Source: Candidatus Aminicenantes bacterium UBA876 (GTDB lineage: Bacteria > Acidobacteriota > Aminicenantia > UBA2199). From it: 20,215 bases of DNA. Within the stretch, counting starts at the first letter, position 1; each line of letters starts with the position of its first letter. The translations under genes and the position numbers were made by a program. Positions 14,347 to 20,215 of this stretch are shown piece by piece. The notes under the pieces are model-generated. The model was not told the DNA's origin. It worked only from the letters and a program-made list of their open reading frames with translations, and made no database searches. The stretch is taken from the NCBI GenBank assembly GCA_002294665.1, contig DBFQ01000078.1:1-20215 (forward strand), written 5' to 3'.

Positions 14347-14634
14347 ATGAAAAAAGTTGTGCCCCTGGCCGTCCTGCTGCTGACGCTGCTGTTCCCCGCC
14401 GGGGTTCACGACCAGGCCGAAACCGAAGCCTTCACCCTGGCTCACGCCCGACCGGCGGACATGCAGTTGGAGATGGACCAGGTGATCGATCCCTCACGCT
14501 CCGACGAGGATGATTTTTTCTATGACCAGGAGACCATTTCGCGCAAGTTGTTTCAGAAAACGCTGCCGTCTCTTTCCAACCACGAAAAAATCCTTTGGTC
14601 GTTCCGCCTGGCGGACAGTGACATCTTCCAATGA
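14347..14634 (+). CDS. Small exported acidic protein, first gene of a sensor operon
   Basis: This is a 95-aa protein of unknown family. Residues 1-20 (MKKVVPLAVLLLTLLFPAGV) form a clear Sec signal peptide. The mature part is rich in D and E (for example DPSRSDEDDFFYD) and ends FRLADSDIFQ. I see no cysteine, metal-binding or membrane motif in the mature region. The start may be this ATG or the in-frame ATG at 14338; the first residues MKK favour this one. Its stop overlaps the start of the histidine kinase as ATGA, so the two are coupled. From context I infer a periplasmic accessory or ligand-like partner of the kinase, whose sensor region includes a PDZ-like domain. Function is otherwise unknown. 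Confidence 0.75.
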   Translation: MKKVVPLAVLLLTLLFPAGVHDQAETEAFTLAHARPADMQLEMDQVIDPSRSDEDDFFYDQETISRKLFQKTLPSLSNHEKILWSFRLADSDIFQ

Positions 14635-17393
14635 TCCGCAAGTACCCCTGGCATTTCGTATACCTGATTTTTATCATCATCTGCCTGTCCAATATTTTTC
14701 AAAAACTCAAATGGTACACACCGACGGATGCAATTCATTGGCAGCAGACCGAAAAGGGTTTGCTCTGCGCCTCCGCGCCGGAAGGAGTCACGATTCGCGC
14801 AGGCGATATCCTGCTGACGGTCAACAATTTCGTGATTCACAACCGCATCGACCTCTACAGGGTGATCGAACCCCGCCATTACTGCCGCTACGAGATTGAG
14901 CGCGACGGACTGATCAAGATCGTGGGTATCGATATCCTGCGCCGCTATACCCCCATCTCCTATTACATTTTGGTATTCTCAGCCATCATCTTTATCCTTT
15001 TGACCCTGAACCTGTTGAACGCCCGCCTGGTGCAGCCAAAGGAGTTTGCCACCCATCCCAGCTTTTTCCTGGTAAGCCTCTCGTTTTCGGGACTGCTGAT
15101 TTTCTCACCGACCGGCGCCTACCACATGCTGGATTTCGGCTTCCTCTCCCTCGATCGGCTCAGTCTATTGCTGTTTCCCGCTTTCCTGCTGCATTTCACC
15201 CTGATCCATCCGCAAAAAGCCCTGGTCCTGAAACGTTTCGGCAACCGTGTCCTGCTTGCCGTGTACACCTTCCCCGCAGCGATCCTCTTCTTCTACCTCT
15301 TTTTCCTGATTCCCAACCTGTTCAACCCCCATACCGGGGTGTTACTGGATATCATCAAGTACTTCAACCGCGTCATGCAAACCTTCATGGTGATCTTTGT
15401 GCTCATTTCGCTGGGTTTGCTGGCCCGGTCCTGCCTGAACCTGGCCATTCGCCGGCGTCAGCGGCGTTTCCTCGCCGCCCTGGCACTGAGCGCTATCGGC
15501 CTGTTGCCCCTGATTTTTTCGCCATTCCTGATATCGATCAACGAGAAATCTTCATCATTGCCCGTCGTTATCCTGCTGTTTCTGACCGTGGCAACGCCGA
15601 TCGGCCTGATCATCAGCCTCAGTCAGCGTCGTTTCACGGATATCCAGGCCATTATCCGCAAAACCCTGTCGATATCCTCAATCTTTCTGTTTATTTTCGG
15701 CGTCTTTTTCTTCCTGGGCATCAACATCGAACAGAATCGCCTGATGGGGGTCTTCTGGTCCGTTACGGCCATTCTCACGGCAGGCTACCTGTTCAAGCCG
15801 ATTGAATCAACCGTCCAGGAGTATTTTGAACGCTTTTTTCTCAAGCGCTCGTTCAATTTCAAGCGGCGCCTGCGCAACCTCATCCAATCACTCCAGGGAG
15901 AGCGGAACCTGTACCAGTTGGCGACCAATTTCCTGGACACCATCAACAGCGGTTTTTCCCTGCGCCATTCCGCCATCCTGATCCACTCGCATAAAAACGT
16001 GTTCTATTCACTGCCGGGGAAAACCAAGCTGGTGCTTTCCCGGACTTTTCGCGAAGAACTGCTCCGAGGGGACCACCTGGTGATCCCCGCAGCCCAGGAG
16101 TACGCGAGCCGATTCCCCAAGGAGTCCGCCACGCTCAAACCCATGGGCTATTATCAGTTCCTGCCCTTGAAAACAGCCGACAAACTGACCGGCATGGTGG
16201 CTTTCAGCCTGAAAAGCGATGGCACTTACTTATCCATCGAAGACTGGGAACTGTTGCTCAACATCTCCTCATCCCTGTCGCTGTCGGTGGAAAACGCTTT
16301 CCTCTATTCCGAGCTGGAAACCCAGCTCGAAGAGATCAACTGGCTGAAAGAGTTTAACGAAACCATCATCGAAAACCTGAGTTTCGGCATCGTGGTCTTA
16401 TCACGCCTGAACATCATCCTGAGCTGGAACCAGTTCATGGAAGAAAAATTCGCCATCTCCAGGCGCCAGGCTGTTAACCGCAAGGCTTACCGAGTACTGG
16501 GCAACGCGCTCTGGAAAGAGATCCTGCCGCGCAAATCCCGCGAAGCGTCCACATTCCAGACACGTATTTCCCTCCGGAGTGAACAGAAGATCTTCGACAT
16601 CCGCGTTTCGCCCCTGCGCGACAAGAGCGGCAAGATCACCGGAACCATCCTGCTCTTTGAAGATGTCACGGAAAAAGTGTTGATGATGAAGCAACTGATC
16701 ACCACCGAAAAAATGGCGTCCCTGGGCATGCTGTCCGCGGGGATCGCCCATGAAGTCAACACGCCCCTGACCGGGATTTCGTCATACTGCCAATTCATCC
16801 TGGATAATCCGGAAAATCCCGAAAACCGGGAATTTCTTTCCCGCATCCAGGAACAGATCGCCCGCGCCAACAAGATCATCCGCACGCTGCTGGATTTCTC
16901 CCGGCAAAAAGGCGAGGCTCCCGAAGAAGTGGACATCGAGAAAGTCATCCTCGAGAGCCTTTCCCTGATGGAACACAAGCTGAAACGCAAAAAGATCCGC
17001 GTGGCAACCGACCTGAAATTTTCGCGGCGCATGACCGGTTTTGTCACCCGCCTGCAGCAGCTCTTTATCAACCTGATGATCAACGCCTCCGATGCCATTG
17101 ATCATGACGATGGCGAAATCCGCCTGGAAGGCCGGGATGACGCCGAAAAAATCACCATAAAAGTCAAAGACAACGGCAGCGGGATCGATCAGGGTGATGT
17201 CGCCCATATTTTCGACCCCTTTTTCACCACCAAGGGACCTGGAGAAGGCACCGGACTCGGCTTGTCCATTGCTTTCAATATTGTGCGTGAGCACTACGGT
17301 GAAATTGACGTACAAAGCCGTGAAGGCCGGGGGACCACTTTCAAAATCGAATTTCCCCTGGTCACGCCCTTACGGAGCATCCGCTATGATTGA
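14631..17393 (+). CDS. Multi-TM sensor histidine kinase with PDZ-like, GAF and PAS domains
   Basis: This is a 920-aa membrane sensor kinase. TM1 (about 7-25) precedes a PDZ-like extracytoplasmic segment (about 37-105; PEGVTIRAGDILLTVNNFVI). About nine further hydrophobic segments lie between 111 and 389. A linker (390-425), GAF domain (about 425-560), short coiled region, and PAS domain (about 575-690; ENLSFGIVVL, GTILLFEDVT) follow. The kinase core has the H-box SAGIAHEVNTPL with H707, N-box NLMINASDAID (814-824), G1 DNGSGID, F-box FDPFFTTK, and G2 GEGTGLGLS. It is an NtrB-like class by its partner. It starts within the stop of the small exported gene and ends 8 nt inside the response regulator gene, so the three are translated together. 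It should autophosphorylate on H707 and pass phosphate to D53 of the regulator. The stimulus is unknown. Confidence 0.92.
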   Translation: MIRKYPWHFVYLIFIIICLSNIFQKLKWYTPTDAIHWQQTEKGLLCASAPEGVTIRAGDILLTVNNFVIHNRIDLYRVIEPRHYCRYEIERDGLIKIVGIDILRRYTPISYYILVFSAIIFILLTLNLLNARLVQPKEFATHPSFFLVSLSFSGLLIFSPTGAYHMLDFGFLSLDRLSLLLFPAFLLHFTLIHPQKALVLKRFGNRVLLAVYTFPAAILFFYLFFLIPNLFNPHTGVLLDIIKYFNRVMQTFMVIFVLISLGLLARSCLNLAIRRRQRRFLAALALSAIGLLPLIFSPFLISINEKSSSLPVVILLFLTVATPIGLIISLSQRRFTDIQAIIRKTLSISSIFLFIFGVFFFLGINIEQNRLMGVFWSVTAILTAGYLFKPIESTVQEYFERFFLKRSFNFKRRLRNLIQSLQGERNLYQLATNFLDTINSGFSLRHSAILIHSHKNVFYSLPGKTKLVLSRTFREELLRGDHLVIPAAQEYASRFPKESATLKPMGYYQFLPLKTADKLTGMVAFSLKSDGTYLSIEDWELLLNISSSLSLSVENAFLYSELETQLEEINWLKEFNETIIENLSFGIVVLSRLNIILSWNQFMEEKFAISRRQAVNRKAYRVLGNALWKEILPRKSREASTFQTRISLRSEQKIFDIRVSPLRDKSGKITGTILLFEDVTEKVLMMKQLITTEKMASLGMLSAGIAHEVNTPLTGISSYCQFILDNPENPENREFLSRIQEQIARANKIIRTLLDFSRQKGEAPEEVDIEKVILESLSLMEHKLKRKKIRVATDLKFSRRMTGFVTRLQQLFINLMINASDAIDHDDGEIRLEGRDDAEKITIKVKDNGSGIDQGDVAHIFDPFFTTKGPGEGTGLGLSIAFNIVREHYGEIDVQSREGRGTTFKIEFPLVTPLRSIRYD

Positions 17394-18741
17394 AAAAACC
17401 ATCCACCTGATCGATGATGAAAGCATCATTCATGATATTTTCCGCCGCATTTTCAAGGGGGATGAGTACAAACTGATCATCTCTGAAAACATGAGCCAGG
17501 CCCTGGCCAACCACCACCCCGGAGTGGATGTGGTCATCATGGATCTGATGATCCCGGGGACTTCCGGAATCGAAATCTTCAAGCAGTTGGCCAAGAGCGA
17601 CCCCTCGATCCGCGTGATCTTTCTGACCGCTTACGGCACCATCGAATCCGCCATAGAAGCCATGAAGCTGGGGGCCGTGGATTATCTGCAGAAACCATTC
17701 AACAACGTGGAGCTGCAACACCGCATCGACAGGGCCATCCGCGAGCGCAAGGTCAACCAGGAGAACATCCGCCTGAAAAAAACCCTGAACCAGCGGTTTT
17801 CCTTTGAAAACATTATCGGCAACAGCAACGCCTTGAAGCAGACGCTCAACCTGGTTGAGAACGTGGCCGCCACCAACTCAACCATTCTCATTACCGGAGA
17901 AAGCGGAACCGGTAAGGAATTGATCGCCAAAGCCGTTTTCGCCAACTCCAACCGCCACAACAAGCCGTTTATCTCTTTCAACTCCAGCAATATTCCCTCC
18001 ACCCTCTTTGAAAGCATCCTTTTCGGTCATCGCAGGGGGTCTTTTACCGGGGCCCATGCCGACCGCAAAGGGATTTTTGATGAAGCGGACGGAGGCACCA
18101 TCTTCCTGGACGAAATCGCCAACCTTGACAATGAAACCCAGTCCAAGATCCTGCGCGTGCTCCAGGAAAAAGAGATCCAGCCGCTGGGCGAGAATCGCCC
18201 GCACAAGGTGGACGTACGCATCATCGCGGCTACGAACGTCAACCTGTTGGAAAAGGTCAAGCTGGGAGAATTCCGCGAAGACCTTTTCTACCGCCTCAAC
18301 ATCATCAATATCCACCTCCCCCCCCTGCGTGAACGCATGGAAGACATCCCCATACTGGCTGAACACTTCGCCCGCAAATACGCTGAAGAAAACCACCGCG
18401 AAGTTCCCGAGATGACTCCGGAATTCCTGCATAAGCTGATGCATTACCCCTGGCCGGGAAATATCCGCGAACTGGAAAACGCCATGCAGCGTTCCGTCAT
18501 CCTGGCTTCGGGCGACAGATTGACTCCCGAGGTACTGCCTTCAGAGGTCCGCACCGCCGACTCAAACGGCGTCAACGGCAACAACGGCGATTTCAACGAA
18601 ATGGTCAACCGTTATAAACATCACCTGATTTTAAACGCGCTGAAACGCAACGACTGGGTACAGAAACGGGCCGCCGAAGACCTGAACATCAAGCCCACCA
18701 CCCTTTCCGAGTTGATCAAGCGCCTGGACATCCACAAATGA
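17386..18741 (+). CDS. NtrC-family sigma-54-dependent response regulator
   Basis: This is a 451-aa transcription activator. The receiver domain (1-120) has D10/D11, phospho-acceptor D53 (VVIMDLMIPG), T81 and K103. The AAA+ sigma-54 interaction domain (about 140-370) has Walker A GESGTGKE (171-178), GSFTGA (218-223) in place of the usual GAFTGA, Walker B GGTIFLDE (236-243) and WPGNIRELEN. A Fis-type helix-turn-helix ends the protein (about 426-449; KRAAEDLNIKPTTLSELIKRL). I chose ATG at 17386 because GGAG lies 8 nt upstream and the receiver begins right there; the frame is open farther upstream but overlaps the kinase. It overlaps the kinase by 8 nt and the next gene by 4 nt. It is the cognate partner of the kinase and should activate sigma-54 promoters; targets are not visible in this window. 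Confidence 0.95.
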   Translation: MIEKTIHLIDDESIIHDIFRRIFKGDEYKLIISENMSQALANHHPGVDVVIMDLMIPGTSGIEIFKQLAKSDPSIRVIFLTAYGTIESAIEAMKLGAVDYLQKPFNNVELQHRIDRAIRERKVNQENIRLKKTLNQRFSFENIIGNSNALKQTLNLVENVAATNSTILITGESGTGKELIAKAVFANSNRHNKPFISFNSSNIPSTLFESILFGHRRGSFTGAHADRKGIFDEADGGTIFLDEIANLDNETQSKILRVLQEKEIQPLGENRPHKVDVRIIAATNVNLLEKVKLGEFREDLFYRLNIINIHLPPLRERMEDIPILAEHFARKYAEENHREVPEMTPEFLHKLMHYPWPGNIRELENAMQRSVILASGDRLTPEVLPSEVRTADSNGVNGNNGDFNEMVNRYKHHLILNALKRNDWVQKRAAEDLNIKPTTLSELIKRLDIHK

Positions 18742-19553
18742 GCACAACCACATTGCATCGCATGTTACAATCGGCCGGATTCGACAGCCGGCGCCGCATC
18801 CGCCGCGGCATTGCCGATGGCGAATTCACGGTCAATGGGAAAACGGTCACGGACCCCAACTTCCCGGTCGAACCCGGACGTGATGAAATCCGCTTTCAGG
18901 GCCGGCGCCTGAAACTGAACGCCGAGCCTTTGGTCTACTTTCTGCTGAACAAGCCACGTGGCGTGGTATCCACGCTATCAGACCCGGGCCGGCGTCCCAC
19001 AATCAAAGACCTGATCCGCGGCATTCCCGAACGTGTTTATCCGGTCGGCAGACTGGATTACAACTCCGAGGGCCTGATCCTTCTGACCAATGACGGCGCG
19101 CTGATGAAAAAAGTGATCACGCCGTCAAGCCGGGTTCCCAAGCAATACCTGGTCAAAATCCGCGGCGAACTCAGCGAAACCGACCGCCGCAGGCTGCTGG
19201 AAAAAGGCGTCCATCTGGAAGGGATCCGTGTCCGGCCCCTGGAAATCACATTCATCCGGCGCACGGCCCAGGGCCACTCCTGGCTGACAATCACCATTAC
19301 GGAAGGGCACAAGCACGTGGTGCGCAAGCTGCTGCAGTATGCCGGCCACCCGGTCGAGCGGTTGCGTCGGCTCGCGATCGGCAGCCTGAAGCTCAAGGGT
19401 ATCCCGGTAGGTCACTGGAGGGAAGCCACCGAGCCGGAAATAAAAGCCTTCTCCCGCGAACTGGAAGCAGGCAGAAAGGTGACCGGTAACAGAAAGCAGG
19501 AGACAGGTGTAGGGGCGGCCCCATCTGGCCGCCCTTTAAAACGTAGAAGGTAG
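18738..19553 (+). CDS. RsuA/RluB-family rRNA pseudouridine synthase
   Basis: This 271-aa enzyme isomerises a uridine in ribosomal RNA to pseudouridine. An S4 RNA-binding domain (about 4-60; LHRMLQSAGFDSRRRIRRGI, GEFTVNGK) is followed by the catalytic domain with NKPRGVVST (71-79) and GRLDYNSEGLILLTND, whose D107 is the expected nucleophile. EGHKHVVRKLL and GHPVERLRRLAIG complete the signature. RluB (23S) is the closest named type, but RsuA, RluE and RluF cannot be excluded. The start ATG overlaps the regulator's stop as ATGA, so it is translated from the same mRNA as the two-component system. Residues 248-271 are low-complexity and encoded by interspersed repeat sequence, including a terminator-like hairpin upstream of the stop. 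Confidence 0.92.
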   Translation: MSTTTLHRMLQSAGFDSRRRIRRGIADGEFTVNGKTVTDPNFPVEPGRDEIRFQGRRLKLNAEPLVYFLLNKPRGVVSTLSDPGRRPTIKDLIRGIPERVYPVGRLDYNSEGLILLTNDGALMKKVITPSSRVPKQYLVKIRGELSETDRRRLLEKGVHLEGIRVRPLEITFIRRTAQGHSWLTITITEGHKHVVRKLLQYAGHPVERLRRLAIGSLKLKGIPVGHWREATEPEIKAFSRELEAGRKVTGNRKQETGVGAAPSGRPLKRRR

Positions 19554-19565
19554 AAAAATCCGAAA
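19497..19565 (+). repeat. Interspersed repeat overlapping the end of the last CDS
   Basis: CAGGAGAC (19497-19504), the GC hairpin, and the block starting GTAGAAGGTAGAAAAATCC (19543-19565) repeat 9502-9545 in the same orientation. The final block is identical over 23 nt. The repeat supplies the TAG stop codon of the pseudouridine synthase frame. Confidence 0.75.
19513..19534 (+). terminator. Terminator-like hairpin inside the 3' end of the pseudouridine synthase gene
   Basis: GGGCGGCC (19513-19520) pairs perfectly with GGCCGCCC (19527-19534) around CCATCT, followed by TTTAAAA. It lies 17 nt upstream of the stop codon (19551-19553), which is unusual for a terminator. The sequence belongs to a repeat whose hairpin-damaged copy is at 9502-9545. 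It may therefore be a repeat hairpin rather than an evolved terminator. Confidence 0.45.
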
Positions 19566-19644
19566 CATATTTGAAATTCAAATTTTCTAAATTCAAAAAA
19601 AAATCAGTCTAAAGTTGAAAGTCGAAAGTCGAAAGTAAAAACCG

Positions 19645-19719
19645 GTGATGGTAACTTCAAGCTCGAGTGATGGATACGATGGAGGTTCTAGTGATGAGGT
19701 ACTCCCCGGCTCGGTGATA
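19645..19719 (+). repeat. GTGATG array, right copy 1
   Basis: GTGATG starts at 19645, 19667 and 19691, and GTGATA at 19714, with spacings 22, 24 and 23. It is preceded by a GAAAGTC tract and AAAAACCGG, and followed by AAAAAGCCGGAACCG. The left flank has this same order read on the minus strand. Confidence 0.8.
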
Positions 19720-19828
19720 AAAAAGCCGGAACCGCTTCTGAATAAGGAATAAAGAAAAAGGAATAAGGTGCAATAATCACATGGGTTTTTTATTCATTAC
19801 TCCTTAAGCATTATTCCGGCCTGTTTCC
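19720..19828 (+). repeat. A/T-rich core of composite repeat (right copy)
   Basis: This is the inverted counterpart of 171-264, with a 25-nt identical run (19775-19799). It carries one extra AATAAGGAATAAAGAAAAAG-type unit compared with the left copy. Confidence 0.85.
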
Positions 19829-19853
19829 CACCCTCAACTTTGTCAGCCATGCG

Positions 19854-19927
19854 GCGATGGAGTGCCGGGAGGACTGTGATGAGTAACATATATAGATCGG
19901 TGATGGCGCGAAAGAGTACGAGTGATG
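19854..19927 (+). repeat. GTGATG array, right copy 2
   Basis: GCGATG at 19854 and GTGATG at 19876, 19900 and 19922 give spacings 22, 24 and 22. Units 1 and 3 (GAGTGCCGGGAGGACT; GCGCGAAAGAGTACGA) closely match units of the left array, whereas unit 2 has changed completely. Confidence 0.75.
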
Positions 19928-20047
19928 AGGGCATCATTATTATTTAACTGTGTTCCCTCATTCAACTTTCTCAACTTGTTGTTTCTGTGTATTCCGTGTG
20001 TTCCGTGGTTTCTGCTGTATTGCTTTTGCTTTGAATTTTGAACATTG

Positions 20048-20069
20048 GAATTTGTTTGGGATTTGGGAT
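20048..20069. repeat. 22-nt interspersed motif, inverted copy of 15-36
   Basis: The segment begins GAATTTGTTTGGG and is the exact reverse complement of 15-36. It belongs to the same repeat vocabulary as the degenerate copy at 9543-9570. Confidence 0.8.
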
Positions 20070-20215
20070 TTAAAAAAGGTGCCAGGTATCAGGTGACAGG
20101 AAGGCGGGCAACCAGTGAAAAGTGAAAAGTTGAAAGTGAAAAGAAAAAAATCCGCAAAGAGCTTTTAAAAACTTCCCTTCCGCCCTCAACTCTCTCAACT
20201 TCCCAACTGGTTTTT

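Larger units (their letters stand above)
19554..20215. other. Gene-free right flank made of interspersed repeats
   Basis: I find no credible gene in these 662 nt. The content in order is: GAAATTCAAATTTTC-type A/T sequence; a GAAAGTC tandem tract (about 19614-19638); a GTGATG array; the A/T-rich core; a second GTGATG array; a low-complexity stretch with TTCCGTGTGTTCCGTGG; the 22-nt motif inverted relative to the left flank; GGTATCAGGTGACAGG; and GTGAAAAGTGAAAAG and CAACTCTC runs at the end. Confidence 0.8.

Noticed and set aside
14218..14445. N-terminal extension of the first DUF3857 protein
   Set aside because: It would cross the divergent promoter region and place the signal peptide 76 residues inside the protein. 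ATG 14217 has a good ribosome-binding site.
17194..17385. N-terminal extension of the response regulator inside the kinase gene
   Set aside because: It overlaps the conserved kinase ATPase motifs, and the receiver domain begins exactly at 17386 behind a ribosome-binding site.

Overview
The window comes from a diderm (Gram-negative type) bacterium with moderately GC-rich genes. A TonB-dependent outer-membrane receptor and several Sec-exported proteins show an outer membrane and periplasm. The mix of a bacterial tricorn-type S41 protease, a DUF3857/transglutaminase pair and a PDZ-bearing NtrB/NtrC-like system, with A/T-rich boilerplate repeats between genes, reminds me of Acidobacteriota or Aminicenantes-like genomes. 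That placement is an inference of low confidence. I see no rRNA, tRNA, transposase, integrase or CRISPR array.

Layout. 1-373 is gene-free and built of interspersed repeats. 374-14217 holds eight genes, all on the minus strand. In transcription order they are: an active DUF3857/transglutaminase protein (12238-14217) overlapping a probable pseudo-enzyme partner (10445-12241); protein-L-isoaspartate methyltransferase (9747-10373); a DEAD-box RNA helicase with a basic tail (7718-9334); an exported tricorn-like protease (4249-7551); a ComF-type phosphoribosyltransferase (3473-4201); and a two-gene operon of a TonB receptor (1402-3321) and a protein with two repeats of a sulfite-oxidase-type molybdopterin-binding fold (374-1405). 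The last operon has a near-consensus promoter and a roughly 110-nt structured leader. 14347-19553 holds four tightly overlapping plus-strand genes: a small exported protein, a 920-aa PDZ/multi-TM/GAF/PAS histidine kinase, a sigma-54 response regulator, and an RsuA/RluB-family pseudouridine synthase. 19554-20215 is again repeat-only.

How the genes work together. The plus-strand block is one translationally coupled signalling unit: exported small protein, membrane sensor, then sigma-54 activator. The pseudouridine synthase rides at its end. The TonB/molybdopterin-fold pair looks like an uptake or cofactor-related envelope module under possible RNA control. The DUF3857 pair looks like an envelope complex with one catalytic and one non-catalytic partner. 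Pcm, helicase, tricorn and comF look like housekeeping genes.

The most unusual non-genic signal is a composite repeat at both ends of the window, in opposite orientation. It has a GAAAGT-rich tract, an array of GTGATG cores every 22-24 nt, and an A/T-rich core. Partial or decayed pieces of the same repeat vocabulary lie at 9502-9746, and some of it forms the 3' end of the pseudouridine synthase gene.
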